From Rhizobium sp. L51/94 (GTDB lineage Bacteria > Pseudomonadota > Alphaproteobacteria > Rhizobiales > Rhizobiaceae), in the NCBI RefSeq assembly GCF_019355555.1, contig NZ_CP072141.1, forward strand, positions 3,032,001 to 3,096,000: a stretch of 64,000 nt of DNA. Direction: 5' to 3'. The notes below the pieces were generated by a model. It was not told the DNA's origin. It made no database searches and worked only from the letters and a program-made list of their open reading frames with translations. Below, piece after piece: positions 8,708 to 18,235 of the stretch; position 1 is the first letter of the stretch; each line of letters starts with the position of its first letter. A program made the position numbers and the translations under genes.

Positions 8708-9363
8708 TCCAGTTCACCACCTGGGATATCGTCCGCAATCTTCTCTACGCTACCCGCTGGACAATCCTCCTGTCGCTGGTCTCCTTCGTCGGCGGCGGCC
8801 TGCTCGGCATGGTGCTGCTCTACCTGCGCACGGGGAAGCGGCGCATCGCGCGCATTTTCGTCAAATACTACGTCGAACTGTTCCAGGGCACGCCGCTGCT
8901 GATGCAGCTGTTCCTCGCCTTCTTCGGCATGGGGCTGTTCGGCATCGACGTCCCGGCCTGGCTTGCCGCCGGCGTCGCGCTCATCCTCTGGTCGGCCGCT
9001 TTCCTTACTGAAATCTGGCGCGGTTGCGTCGAGTCCGTCGTCAAGGGCCAGTGGGAGGCGTCTGCCAGCCTCGGCATGGGATACGCCCAGCAGATGCGCC
9101 ATGTCATCCTGCCACAGGCCCTGCGCGTCGCTGTGCCGCCGACCGTCGGCTTTTCCGTGCAGGTGGTGAAAGGCACGGCGCTGACATCGATCATCGGCTT
9201 CGTCGAACTGTCGAAGGCCGGCACCGCCATCACCAATGCCACCTTCGAGCCGTTCACCGTCTACGGTTTCGTCGCCCTCATCTATTTTGCCCTCTGCTGG
9301 CCTCTGTCGAAAAGCAGCCAGATCCTGGAAAGGAAGCTCAATGTCGCTCATCGAAATCACTGA
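8704..9363 (+). CDS. Amino-acid ABC transporter permease (HisM/HisQ type), second
   Basis: 219 residues. It has the same fold as its neighbour, with KYYVELFQGTPLLMQLFLAFFG and the coupling loop EASASLGMGYAQQMRHVILP. The C-terminus overlaps the ATPase gene by 23 nt in another frame. It would pair with the preceding permease and two copies of the downstream ATPase. Confidence 0.92.
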   Translation: MIQFTTWDIVRNLLYATRWTILLSLVSFVGGGLLGMVLLYLRTGKRRIARIFVKYYVELFQGTPLLMQLFLAFFGMGLFGIDVPAWLAAGVALILWSAAFLTEIWRGCVESVVKGQWEASASLGMGYAQQMRHVILPQALRVAVPPTVGFSVQVVKGTALTSIIGFVELSKAGTAITNATFEPFTVYGFVALIYFALCWPLSKSSQILERKLNVAHRNH

Positions 9364-10066
9364 GGTGCGCAAGAGCTTCGGCAGCAACGAAGTTCTGAAG
9401 GGCATCAACATAAACGTCGAACCCGGCGAGGTCATCGCCATCATCGGCAAGAGCGGCTCGGGGAAATCCACCCTGTTACGCTGCATCAACGGCCTAGAAC
9501 TTATCGATGACGGCTCGATCTCCGTCGCCGGTGCCCAGTTCCTGCCCGACGAATTGCATCTGAAGGCGCTGCGGCTGAAGGTCGGCATGATCTTTCAGCA
9601 GTTCAATCTCTTTCCGCACCTGACGGCCGGCCGCAATGTCATGCTGTCGCAGACGGTGGTGCGGAAGACGTCCAAGGCTGATGCAGAAGCTATGGCCCGA
9701 AAGATGCTCGAGCGGGTCGGCCTGGCCCACAAGTTCGATGCGTATCCCGACGAGCTCTCCGGCGGCCAGCAACAGCGCGTCGCCATCGCCCGGGCGCTGG
9801 CGATGCAGCCGATCGCGCTGCTCTGCGACGAGATCACCTCGGCGCTCGACCCGGAGCTCGTGTCGGAAGTGCTGGCCGTGGTCCGCGAACTCGCATCCGA
9901 AGGCATGACGCTGCTGATGGTCACCCACGAGATGAAGTTCGCCCGCGACGTCTGCTCGCGCGTCGTCTTCATGCACGAAGGCCGCGTCCACGAAATCGGC
10001 CCGCCGGAAGAGTTCTTCAGCAACCCCAAAACGCCGGAACTGAAACAGTTTCTGGGGATGCTGTGA
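9341..10066 (+). CDS. Amino-acid ABC transporter ATP-binding protein (GlnQ/HisP type)
   Basis: 241 residues. Walker A is GKSGSGKSTLLRC (about residue 35), the Q-loop is IFQQFNLFPHLT, the signature motif LSGGQQQRVAIARALAM, Walker B LLCDEITSALDPE, and the switch His lies in VTHEMKFARDV. All catalytic elements are intact. The start ATG 9341 has AAAGGAAG upstream and gives the family-typical N-terminus MSLIEITEVRKSFG. Last gene of the transporter operon; it converges on the aldo/keto reductase with 9 nt between stops. Confidence 0.94.
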   Translation: MSLIEITEVRKSFGSNEVLKGININVEPGEVIAIIGKSGSGKSTLLRCINGLELIDDGSISVAGAQFLPDELHLKALRLKVGMIFQQFNLFPHLTAGRNVMLSQTVVRKTSKADAEAMARKMLERVGLAHKFDAYPDELSGGQQQRVAIARALAMQPIALLCDEITSALDPELVSEVLAVVRELASEGMTLLMVTHEMKFARDVCSRVVFMHEGRVHEIGPPEEFFSNPKTPELKQFLGML

Positions 10067-10075
10067 GGCGGGAGC

Positions 10076-11113
10076 CTAAGGCAACATCGGCGGATTGAGC
10101 CGCGCAAATCCCTCCTGCCGGCGGTATGGATAGTAGGGGTAAGGCGCGGCGACAGCACTTGCCGCATCGAGGCGGGCAATCTGCTCGCTGGTGAGGCTCC
10201 AGCCGACAGCGCCGAGGTTTTGCCGGAGTTGTTCCTCGTTTCGAGCCCCGATGATGACGCTCGAGACGGTTGGCCGGCTGAGCAGCCAGTTGATGGCGAT
10301 CTGAGGCACCGAACGGCCGGTTTCCCCGGCGATCCCGTCGAGGACATCAACGATATCGAACAGCTTGTCTTCATCCACGGGCGGCCCGAACTCTGCCGTC
10401 TGGTGAAGCCTGCTGCCTTCCGGCAAAGGCTGGCCACGGCGGATCTTGCCAGTCAGCCGCCCCCAGCCGAGTGGGCTCCAGACCAGCGCGCCGACACCTT
10501 GGTCTGCGCCAAGCGGCATAAGCTCCCATTCGTAGTCGCGGCCGACCAGCGAATAATAGACCTGGTGCGCGACATAACGAGGATGGCCGCCCCGGTCGGC
10601 TGCCGCCAGCGATTTCATCAGCTCCCATCCGGCGAAGTTCGAGGCGCCGACATAGCGGACCTTTCCCGCTGAGATGAGATCGTCCAGCGTCGACAGCACC
10701 TCCTCCACCGGCGTATGGGCATCGAATGCGTGAAGCTGCAGCAGATCGATGTAATCCGTGCCGAGCCGGCGCAACGCATCGTCTGTCGTGCGGATCAACC
10801 GCGAGCGCGAGGTGCCGGCATCGTTCGGTCCGTCGCCCATCGGCAGCGCCATCTTTGTCGATATCAGCACGCTGTCGCGGCGGCCACGGATCGCCTGCCC
10901 CAGCACTTCCTCCGAGGCGCCGGCCGAATAGACGTCCGCCGTGTCGAACAGGTTGAGGCCAGCTTCCAGGCAGATGTCTATGAGGCGGCGGGCTTCGACG
11001 ACATCCGTCGTCCCCCAGGCACCGAACAGCGGGCCACTGCCGCCAAACGTCGCCGCGCCAAAGCTCAAGGCGGGGACCTTCAGGCCGGATCGGCCGAGAT
11101 ATCTGTATTCCAT
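10076..11113 (-). CDS. Aldo/keto reductase
   Basis: 345 residues, a TIM-barrel NAD(P)H-dependent oxidoreductase. The catalytic set is visible: Asp/Tyr in LFDTADVYSAGASEEVLG, Lys in VLISTKMAL, His in DLLQLHAFD. The C-terminal cofactor-binding part has SSVIIGARNEEQLRQNL. It looks closest to the YajO/Tas-like group of broad-substrate reductases. The start at 11113 is chosen because GGAGA lies just upstream; an earlier in-frame start at 11149 adds a non-family N-terminus. It is divergent from a LysR regulator, its likely controller. Confidence 0.9.
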   Translation of the reverse strand: MEYRYLGRSGLKVPALSFGAATFGGSGPLFGAWGTTDVVEARRLIDICLEAGLNLFDTADVYSAGASEEVLGQAIRGRRDSVLISTKMALPMGDGPNDAGTSRSRLIRTTDDALRRLGTDYIDLLQLHAFDAHTPVEEVLSTLDDLISAGKVRYVGASNFAGWELMKSLAAADRGGHPRYVAHQVYYSLVGRDYEWELMPLGADQGVGALVWSPLGWGRLTGKIRRGQPLPEGSRLHQTAEFGPPVDEDKLFDIVDVLDGIAGETGRSVPQIAINWLLSRPTVSSVIIGARNEEQLRQNLGAVGWSLTSEQIARLDAASAVAAPYPYYPYRRQEGFARLNPPMLP

Positions 11114-11187
11114 TGTCGTCTCCTGCGTTTCGTCAAAGGTAGATTGCAAAGACGATGTGAACTAGACTGCCGCAACGATCAGCATTC

Positions 11188-11202
11188 ATGAATTGAATTC
11201 AT
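11188..11202. promoter_or_regulatory. Perfect palindrome in the aldo/keto reductase-LysR intergenic region
   Basis: ATGAATTGAATTCAT is a perfect 7+1+7 inverted repeat. It ends 1 bp before the GTG start of the LysR gene and lies in the 90-bp divergent intergenic region, so it could be the regulator's own binding site. LysR-type boxes are usually T-N11-A, so the fit is only approximate. Confidence 0.4.
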
Positions 11203-11203
11203 A

Positions 11204-12109
11204 GTGAGCAAAACCGACGTAAACCGTTCAGGCGAAATGGAGATCTTTGTCCGGGTGGTCGATCTCGGCGGATTTTCGGCTGCCGCCCGTGCCAGCCGCC
11301 TCACCCCCTCGGCAATCAGCAAGCTCATGACGCGGCTGGAAGGACGGCTAGGCACGAGGCTGCTCAATCGCTCCACTCGCACGCTGCAGCTGACAACGGA
11401 AGGCAGCCTCTTCTACGACAGCAGCGTCCGGATACTTGCCGACATTGCCGAGGCGGAACGCAACGCCTCGGTCGGAGAATTGGCGATCGGCCGCATACGC
11501 ATCAACACCAGCGCATCTTTCGCCAATCATGTTCTTGCGCCGCTCGTCCCGCAATTTCTGCGGCTTTATCCCGCAGTCACACTCGAGATTACCGTTACCG
11601 ACGCGGTCGTCGACCTCATGGCCGAAAATGCAGATGTCGCGATACGGGCTGGTCCGATGAAGAGTTCGCAGCTGGTCGCGCGCAAGCTCGGTGGCACGTC
11701 GATGGCGATCGTCGCCACGCCGGACTATCTCGAGGAACATGGCACGCCGCGCACGCCAGCCGATCTCGACAGACACCGGAAGATCGCTTTTTCATACCGG
11801 CGAGCCGTCGCCGGCTGGCCGCTGCTGGTGGACGGCAAGTGCGTCGCGAAAAAGCTGGTCAGCACGATCGAGGCGAGCGATGGCGAGGCCATGCGACATC
11901 TCTGCCTGGCCGGCGGCGGCCTGGCGCGACTGGCAAGCTTCACGATCCGGGACGATGTCGCCGCTGGACGCTTGCTTGTCGTGCTCGACGACTGCAATCC
12001 CGACGACATCGAGGCGTTCCACGCCGTCTATATCGGCGAAGGCGGCCCTGTGCCAGCGCGAGTTCGTGCATTGCTGGATTTTCTGGCCGAGCACGTCAGG
12101 CTGTCATAG
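11204..12109 (+). CDS. LysR-family transcriptional regulator
   Basis: 301 residues. The N-terminal winged helix-turn-helix is at about residues 14-70 (FSAAARASRLTPSAISKLMTRLEGRLG); an effector-binding domain of the periplasmic-protein type follows. It probably controls the divergent aldo/keto reductase. The start is uncertain: GTG 11204 gives MSKTDVNRSGEMEIF; the internal ATG at 11237 (MEIFVRVV) would also leave a complete domain. No strong ribosome-binding site precedes GTG 11204, because the palindrome occupies that place. Confidence 0.9.
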   Translation: MSKTDVNRSGEMEIFVRVVDLGGFSAAARASRLTPSAISKLMTRLEGRLGTRLLNRSTRTLQLTTEGSLFYDSSVRILADIAEAERNASVGELAIGRIRINTSASFANHVLAPLVPQFLRLYPAVTLEITVTDAVVDLMAENADVAIRAGPMKSSQLVARKLGGTSMAIVATPDYLEEHGTPRTPADLDRHRKIAFSYRRAVAGWPLLVDGKCVAKKLVSTIEASDGEAMRHLCLAGGGLARLASFTIRDDVAAGRLLVVLDDCNPDDIEAFHAVYIGEGGPVPARVRALLDFLAEHVRLS

Positions 12110-12262
12110 GCAAGGTACAGTGCGTCGCAAATGCGAGGCTGAGACGACTGCGCAAGATCGTTGCTCCATTCCGTCAGAAGCGATATCTGCGGGAGACGCC
12201 TGCATCGATCGAAACGATACGAATGCACGACAGCACCAGCTCGAAAAATTGACCGAGGATAG

Positions 12263-12610
12263 ATGGCCCGCAAGAACAGAGACGACTTTGACTCATCGAA
12301 CGCGGAGCCGGAGCCAACGATTTGCCCGCTCTGCGAGCGCGTGATCCCGGACGATCAGAAGGACGCCCACCATCTCGTCCCGAAGAGCAAGGGCGGCAAG
12401 GAGACCGTCTACCTGCACCGCGTCTGCCACAACCAGATCCATGCAATCTTCACGGATAGCCAACTCGCCAAGAAGTTCAGCACGATCGAGGCAATTCTCG
12501 AGGATCCGGCTGTGCAGACTTTCGTGGCGTGGATCAAAAGCAAGCCGCCGGGATTTGCAGACCTGGCCAAGGAGTCCGGACAGGCCTTGGGCCGTGGGCG
12601 CAAACGGTAG
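12263..12610 (+). CDS. Small HNH-domain protein
   Basis: 115 residues. The zinc/HNH pattern is clear: CPLC, then AHHLVPKSKGG, then HRVCHNQIH (about residues 20-60). This is the core of HNH nucleases. No methylase, toxin or phage gene is adjacent, and similar short HNH proteins are common chromosomal genes with no assigned role, so a restriction function is not implied. The start ATG 12263 follows GAGGATAG. It is probably co-transcribed with the next small gene, 18 nt downstream. Confidence 0.8.
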   Translation: MARKNRDDFDSSNAEPEPTICPLCERVIPDDQKDAHHLVPKSKGGKETVYLHRVCHNQIHAIFTDSQLAKKFSTIEAILEDPAVQTFVAWIKSKPPGFADLAKESGQALGRGRKR

Positions 12611-12628
12611 TATCCGGGAGCACAGGCC

Positions 12629-12874
12629 ATGACCCTCGATGAGCTCGTCACCCGCTATCGCCCGCATCTGGAAGATGAATCCGTCAGGGTCCGGCGGAGC
12701 TGGGAGGAGATGTTTACCTACACGCTCAGGCTCTATCCGAAGGACACCCTTCTGGAAGCCTTCGATGTGCATGGCCTTGAACAAAAGCTGATCTCTGCAG
12801 GCCTGCACCCGCCCGTCGTCAACGGTTACGTCAAACGCTGGGCCGATTTGCTCGCGCGCGCACAGGACCTCTGA
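12629..12874 (+). CDS. Small hypothetical protein downstream of HNH gene
   Basis: 81 residues, soluble, mixed alpha/beta, with Trp and Arg near the start (RRSWEEMFTYTLRLYPKDTLLEAFD). I do not recognise the family. ATG 12629 is preceded by GGGAG and lies 18 nt after the HNH gene, suggesting one operon. Coding is supported by position and codon pattern, not by a domain. Confidence 0.65.
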   Translation: MTLDELVTRYRPHLEDESVRVRRSWEEMFTYTLRLYPKDTLLEAFDVHGLEQKLISAGLHPPVVNGYVKRWADLLARAQDL

Positions 12875-12944
12875 CCTCTAACGGCATGAGTTCAGCCTAC
12901 CAGGGGCGGCGCGGGTCCTGCCTGCGCACGCCCTCTATAGGCAA

Positions 12945-13613
12945 TCAGCCGTTCTGGGTGATCGGCGCTATCTGGATTTCGACGCGACGGTTCTGCGCGC
13001 GGCCGGCTTCCGACGCGTTGCTGGCGACCGGCTGTGTCGGGCCGAAGCCGACGGCGGAGACGCGGCGCGGATCGATGCCCTGGGTGCCGAGATAGCCGGC
13101 GACCGAGTCTGCGCGACGCTCCGAGAGCTCCTGATTATGCTGCATGCTGCCGGTCGAATCCGTATGTCCGTTGACGTCGATCAGCGTTTTGTTGAACTTG
13201 CGCAGAACGATTGCCACCGAGTTCAGCGTCTGGTCGAACTCCGGCTTCACGTAATACTGGTCGGTATCGAAGGTGATGGCCGACGGCATGTTGAGAATGA
13301 TGCGATCACCGGTGCGGGTGACGGAAACGCCGGTGCCCTGCAGCTGCTGACGCAACTCCGATTCCTGCTGGTCCATGTAATTGCCGATGGAACCGCCGGC
13401 GAGAGCGCCGATGCCTGCGCCGATCAGCGCCGCGTTGCGCCGTCCGACCGGGGAGCCGCCGACGGCAAGGCCCGCAATCGCCCCGAGCCCCGCGCCGATG
13501 GCAGCGCCACCCGCAGTGTTCGAAACCTTCTGCTCGCCCGTGTAGGGATCGGTGGTCGTGCAGGCATTCAGGAAGGCAGCCGAGACGGCGAGTAGAACGA
13601 ATTTCTTGATCAT
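12945..13613 (-). CDS. OmpA-family outer-membrane lipoprotein (YiaD-like)
   Basis: 222 residues. A lipoprotein signal with lipobox LNAC (Cys about residue 18) is followed by a Gly-rich membrane-inserting segment (GGAAIGAGLGAIAGLAVGG) and a C-terminal OmpA peptidoglycan-binding domain: GHTDSTGSMQHNQELSERRADSVAGYL and ASNASEAGRAQNRRVEIQI. It would anchor the outer membrane to peptidoglycan. The start at 13613 is chosen because the signal peptide begins there; the longer upstream frame is not a signal sequence. Divergent from the helicase gene. Confidence 0.9.
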   Translation of the reverse strand: MIKKFVLLAVSAAFLNACTTTDPYTGEQKVSNTAGGAAIGAGLGAIAGLAVGGSPVGRRNAALIGAGIGALAGGSIGNYMDQQESELRQQLQGTGVSVTRTGDRIILNMPSAITFDTDQYYVKPEFDQTLNSVAIVLRKFNKTLIDVNGHTDSTGSMQHNQELSERRADSVAGYLGTQGIDPRRVSAVGFGPTQPVASNASEAGRAQNRRVEIQIAPITQNG

Positions 13614-13907
13614 GGACGAGGGCCTCTGCTTCGATGACGAGACGTGTATCAAGGATTGCGGCAATATCATGAAAAATAATGACAGCCCCTTGTCAACGCA
13701 CAGATTTGCCCCATGAGCGTCGTAGCGAACCATAGGCCGTAGTGGATGCGCAGGGACATTGCCGCGCGGACGACGACACGTCACCGCGCCCTGCCGTCTC
13801 CGAATCGCGCGCTGGGGCGGCTCCGATAGCGGGCGGGATGGCAATAAGGGAATGAAAGCAGAACATCTTTTCTGGCCTTTCGATTCCGAATCACTACATT
13901 ACGCGAC

Positions 13908-16379
13908 ATGACGATAGGACACGACGACATTCCCTTCTTCGACGAAGAGCCCGAGCACGCCGAGCCGAGGCGCCACGAGCCGGCTGCAGCGCGTCCGCAA
14001 GCTGCCGGCGGCATTGCCGCCCGCGCCATGGCAGCGCGCGATGTCGGCCGCGTGCCGGATTACCTCGCAGGCCTCAACGCCGAGCAGACAGAGGCTGTCG
14101 AGACGCTGGAGGGGCCGCTGCTGGTACTCGCCGGCGCCGGCACCGGCAAGACCCGTGTGCTCACCACCCGCATCGCCCATATCCTGTCGACGAACCGCGC
14201 CTTCCCCAGCCAGATCCTGTCGGTGACATTCACCAACAAGGCGGCGCGCGAGATGAAGGAGCGTGTTGCACTGCTGGTCGGCGGCGCAGTCGAAGGCATG
14301 CCATGGCTCGGCACCTTCCACTCGATCGGCGTCAAGCTGCTCCGCCGTCACGCGGAACTGGTCGGCCTGACATCGGATTTCTCCATCCTCGATACCGACG
14401 ACGTCGTTCGCCTGATCAAGCAGATCATCCAGGCCGAGGGCCTCGACGACAAGCGCTGGCCGGCAAAGCAATTCGCCGGCATGATCGACGGCTGGAAGAA
14501 CAAGGGCCTGACACCGCCCGATATTGCCGAGGGCGATGCCCGTGCTTTTGCCAACGGCAAGGGCCGCGAACTCTACGCTGCCTACCAGGCGCGGCTGAAG
14601 ACGCTGAACGCCTGCGATTTCGGCGACCTGCTGCTGCATCCGATCACCATGTTCCGCCAGAACCCGGATGTGCTGAAGGATTATCACCAGCGCTTCCGCT
14701 ATATCCTCGTCGACGAGTATCAGGACACCAACACCGCCCAGTACATGTGGCTGCGGCTGCTCGCCCAGCGGCCGAAGGGCGAGATGCAGAATGTCTGCTG
14801 CGTCGGCGACGACGACCAGTCGATCTACGGCTGGCGCGGCGCCGAGGTCGACAACATCCTGCGCTTCGAGAAGGATTTCCCGGGCGCCAAGGTGATCAAG
14901 CTCGAGCGCAACTACCGCTCGACCGAACACATCCTCGGCGCGGCTGCCCATCTGATCGCCCACAACGAAGGCCGGCTCGGCAAGACGCTTTTCACCGACC
15001 GCAGCGATCCCGAGGACGCCAAGGTTCAGGTTCACGCCGCCTGGGACTCGGAAGAGGAAGCCCGGGCGCTGGGCGAAGAGATCGAGCAGCTGCAGCGCGG
15101 CGGCCACGCGCTGAACGACATGGCGATCCTCGTGCGCGCCTCGTTCCAGATGCGCGAGTTCGAAGACCGCTTCGTCACGCTCGGCCTCAACTACCGCGTC
15201 ATCGGCGGCCCACGCTTTTACGAGCGCATGGAAATCCGCGACGCCATGGCCTATTTCCGCCTCGTCTGCCAGCCGGCCGACGACCTCGCCTTCGAGCGCA
15301 TCGTCAACACGCCGAAACGCGGTCTTGGCGACACAACGGTGCGCGCCCTGCACGACTATGCCCGCGCCCGCAATATACCCATGCTGGCCGCGGCAGCCGA
15401 CATCATCGAAACCGACGAGATGAAGCCGAAGCCGCGCAAGGCTTTGTACGACGTCGTGATGTCCGTCCGCCGCTGGCAGGAACGGCTCGAAAACGCACCC
15501 CACACGGAGCTTGCCGAGCAGATCCTCGAGGAATCCGGCTACACCGACATGTGGAAGAACGACAAGTCGGCTGAAGCGCCGGGCCGCCTCGACAACCTGA
15601 AAGAACTGATCCGCTCGATGGACAGCTTCGAGAGCATGCGCGGCTTCCTCGAACACGTCTCGCTGGTCATGGATGCCGAAAACAACGAGAACCTCGATGC
15701 TGTCTCGATCATGACGCTGCATTCCGCCAAGGGACTGGAATTCAAGACGGTCTTCCTACCCGGCTGGGAGGAAGGCCTGTTTCCCCACCAGCGCTCGCTC
15801 GACGAGAGTGGACGGGCGGGTCTCGAAGAGGAACGACGGCTTGCCTATGTCGGCCTGACGCGGGCCAAACGCCTTTGCCACATCTGGTTCGTCTCAAACC
15901 GCCGCATCCACGGCCTCTGGCAATCCACCCTGCCCTCCCGCTTCCTCGACGAGTTGCCGAATACACACGTGTCCGTCGCCGAGACCGAGCAATCCTATGG
16001 CGGCTATGGACGCAGCGCCTACGGCCAGTCACGCTTCGACAAGGCCGAGCCCTTCTCCAACAGCTACGGCACGCCGGGCTGGAAACGCGCCCAGGCCAAC
16101 AAGACCGATGCAACGCGCGACAACTGGGGCTCGCGCTCCGGCCACGCAGTCGAGCGCATCGGCTACGGCGAAAGCGGCCCGAAGGCGCGCACCATCGACG
16201 GCGAACTGGTGGCGAAATCAACGACCGACACTCCCTCCCGCTTCGCAGTCGGCGAACGCATCTTCCACATCAAGTTCGGCAACGGCAATATTTCAGCTAT
16301 CGAAGGCAACAAGCTGACCATCGAATTCGACAGGGCCGGCCAGAAGCGTGTGCTGGATGGGTTTGTGGAGAGGGTGTGA
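13908..16379 (+). CDS. uvrD: UvrD/PcrA-type superfamily 1 DNA helicase
   Basis: 823 residues. All SF1A motifs are present: I LAGAGTGKTRVL, Ia TFTNKAAREM, II DEYQDTN, III GDDDQSIYGWRGA, IV LERNYRST, V TLHSAKGLEF, VI RRLAYVGLTRAKR. It is a 3'-5' helicase for nucleotide excision and mismatch repair and for clearing replication conflicts. The C-terminus ends in a Tudor-like fold (FAVGERIFHIKFGNGNI...) as in PcrA/UvrD, where it can contact RNA polymerase. The N-terminal 50 residues are variable. Family length is about 720-830. Confidence 0.94.
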   Translation: MTIGHDDIPFFDEEPEHAEPRRHEPAAARPQAAGGIAARAMAARDVGRVPDYLAGLNAEQTEAVETLEGPLLVLAGAGTGKTRVLTTRIAHILSTNRAFPSQILSVTFTNKAAREMKERVALLVGGAVEGMPWLGTFHSIGVKLLRRHAELVGLTSDFSILDTDDVVRLIKQIIQAEGLDDKRWPAKQFAGMIDGWKNKGLTPPDIAEGDARAFANGKGRELYAAYQARLKTLNACDFGDLLLHPITMFRQNPDVLKDYHQRFRYILVDEYQDTNTAQYMWLRLLAQRPKGEMQNVCCVGDDDQSIYGWRGAEVDNILRFEKDFPGAKVIKLERNYRSTEHILGAAAHLIAHNEGRLGKTLFTDRSDPEDAKVQVHAAWDSEEEARALGEEIEQLQRGGHALNDMAILVRASFQMREFEDRFVTLGLNYRVIGGPRFYERMEIRDAMAYFRLVCQPADDLAFERIVNTPKRGLGDTTVRALHDYARARNIPMLAAAADIIETDEMKPKPRKALYDVVMSVRRWQERLENAPHTELAEQILEESGYTDMWKNDKSAEAPGRLDNLKELIRSMDSFESMRGFLEHVSLVMDAENNENLDAVSIMTLHSAKGLEFKTVFLPGWEEGLFPHQRSLDESGRAGLEEERRLAYVGLTRAKRLCHIWFVSNRRIHGLWQSTLPSRFLDELPNTHVSVAETEQSYGGYGRSAYGQSRFDKAEPFSNSYGTPGWKRAQANKTDATRDNWGSRSGHAVERIGYGESGPKARTIDGELVAKSTTDTPSRFAVGERIFHIKFGNGNISAIEGNKLTIEFDRAGQKRVLDGFVERV

Positions 16380-16666
16380 GGGCGGAAGCGCGCTGTGGCG
16401 AGTAACCCCGTGGCGGATGTCGGCCCGTTGGGGACATTTTACGAATTCGAAGAATAGCTATTTAGCTCTGCGTCCAACGAATTCCGCAAACCGTCCTGCT
16501 TCGCCGTTAGCCTTAGGTAATCCAAGATCTCGACGATATATCCGGGATACGATATCCAACGATCTGGCGCAATCAGGACCTAATATTGAAGCGGTGTGGC
16601 AAAATGTAGGACGACACGGCACCTGAGGGCTGGGCGTGATCGCTGCGTCTTAATTGCGCCGCCGCC

Positions 16667-18235
16667 TTAATGAATAATGCAATCCCCGCGGCTTTCGCCG
16701 TTCTTGTCTGTATCCAGATAGCTCAGGTAGTCGATCAACATCTCGCTGCGCTGCTCAGCAAAATCATAGCCGCCAGCATTGGCAAGCATTTCCGTGAGCG
16801 CGGTGTCAGGGATCTCGCAACCCCGCCTGCGTTTTTCGAACGCCCCCAACCTTAGGCGTGCTCGATCAAGCGCGCTCTGCTTCGCCCGACGATCTTCATT
16901 AGCCCTATCGGCAAGCGTCTTTAGTGCCTTTTCAGCGGCCTGCCGCGCTACAGGGTTGGGCCAGATCTCGCCAGCCATGTCGATCGCCTCGGCCTCACGT
17001 TCGAGGCCCGGCCCCGCCTCGCTGCCATCATATTTTTCGAGATACCAAGTCAGTGCCTTGCTTCTGTCGGTATCGTAGAAGGCATCTTCACGGTGAACCT
17101 CCATAAATTCGGCAAACGACTGCTGAAGGAACTCCATGCCATAAATGCCCTTTTCAGCAATGTCGCTGAGCATCATCGCTGACTGCTGTACAGGCAGTCG
17201 GGCGAACACCTTCACCGCCTGATCGTGTTGACCGGCCTCTTCGAAGTGCAACGCAAGCGGTTGTATCAGACCCTCTGCAACTTCGCTGCGGATCACGCCA
17301 ACAACGAAGGCCTGTTCCTGCGGGTTCTTGTATTTTTCTTTGGCCTCGCGCACATCCGTCTGCATCTGCGCCAGGACAGGATCAACAAGGTCAAGCGCAG
17401 CCTGCTCGCCTCGGCAAGCAAGCACACCAGTGGTCTGCCGAGACCAGTCTATCGCCTGTTTCTCTCTCTCCAGCTTCCAGCCCTGCTTCTCCTTCTCAAG
17501 CAGTGCGAGGATGCGCTCCCCTGGCTCATGATTGCCGTTATCACAGAAACGTGCAGCGGCCCGGCTCAGCCCCTCCCTCGGATCATAAGTCGCGGACTGC
17601 GGAAAATTATAGCGGCTGGCATAACGCTCCAGCGCATCCACATCATTATTTGCCATCCAGTCGAAAACCAGCGTGACGGTATCGAACGCATCGTTCCAGA
17701 GCATCTCTACGTGCTCGTCCCAAAGAGAAAGCGTAGCCGCGCGTTCTTTCTTAAGCAAAACGGGAAAGGCGAACTCAACGAAGTCGGCAAAGTTCGTCCT
17801 ATCAGGCCCCTCTTGGCTGTCCAAAGCTTCCTCAAGGAGGTCAGCAGTCAGCCAGTCCGATGGAAGGAGAGGCCAGCTGGTCTTGTCTAGAGTGGCGAAG
17901 AAAGCCTCATCTGCTCCCGCCGCCTGCCAGCGTTGCCGAACCGCCTGCCACTGATCTGGCGGAACAAGCGCATAAAGCCTGCCGGCCCGCGTTGCATGTG
18001 GAGCGGCTTCGGCAATCGGATCGCGGCTGCTGAAATCCTTGATCGCTATGTCGAGTGCTACATCGAGGACACATTGTCGATCTTTAGGCTGGCAGAAGAC
18101 GGCCCTGCTGCCAAAGGCGTCAAAAATGCCTGCGTTGGCGAACTGCGTTACGCAGAAAAACGATAATATGTTTGCAAAAAGGAGGGCAATCAGGAGACGA
18201 TACTTCCGGAGAGGCAACCTTTTTGCAACGCGCAT
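16667..18235 (-). CDS. Secreted hypothetical protein, all-helical
   Basis: 522 residues. A basic N-terminus and one hydrophobic stretch (LLIALLFANILSFFCVTQFANA) form a Sec signal peptide with cleavage likely after NAG or ANA. The rest is predicted helical with many Trp, Ala and charged residues, reminiscent of TPR-like solenoids; four or more Cys could form disulphides (FCQPKDRQC near the mature N-terminus; GCEIP and GDCIIH near the end). I do not recognise the family. G+C looks lower than in the helicase before it. It may be an accessory gene. Confidence 0.65.
   Translation of the reverse strand: MRVAKRLPLRKYRLLIALLFANILSFFCVTQFANAGIFDAFGSRAVFCQPKDRQCVLDVALDIAIKDFSSRDPIAEAAPHATRAGRLYALVPPDQWQAVRQRWQAAGADEAFFATLDKTSWPLLPSDWLTADLLEEALDSQEGPDRTNFADFVEFAFPVLLKKERAATLSLWDEHVEMLWNDAFDTVTLVFDWMANNDVDALERYASRYNFPQSATYDPREGLSRAAARFCDNGNHEPGERILALLEKEKQGWKLEREKQAIDWSRQTTGVLACRGEQAALDLVDPVLAQMQTDVREAKEKYKNPQEQAFVVGVIRSEVAEGLIQPLALHFEEAGQHDQAVKVFARLPVQQSAMMLSDIAEKGIYGMEFLQQSFAEFMEVHREDAFYDTDRSKALTWYLEKYDGSEAGPGLEREAEAIDMAGEIWPNPVARQAAEKALKTLADRANEDRRAKQSALDRARLRLGAFEKRRRGCEIPDTALTEMLANAGGYDFAEQRSEMLIDYLSYLDTDKNGESRGDCIIH

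Noticed and set aside
8704..9363. Second permease as a pseudogene or duplicate of the first
   Set aside because: It has its own coupling loop and full length; polar amino-acid transporters normally have two different permeases.
12263..12874. HNH protein plus small gene as a defence or restriction system
   Set aside because: No methylase, REase, toxin-antitoxin pair or phage gene nearby; short lone HNH proteins are common in chromosomes.
13899..15722. 607-codon open frame opposite the UvrD helicase
   Set aside because: Antisense shadow of a gene with all helicase motifs.
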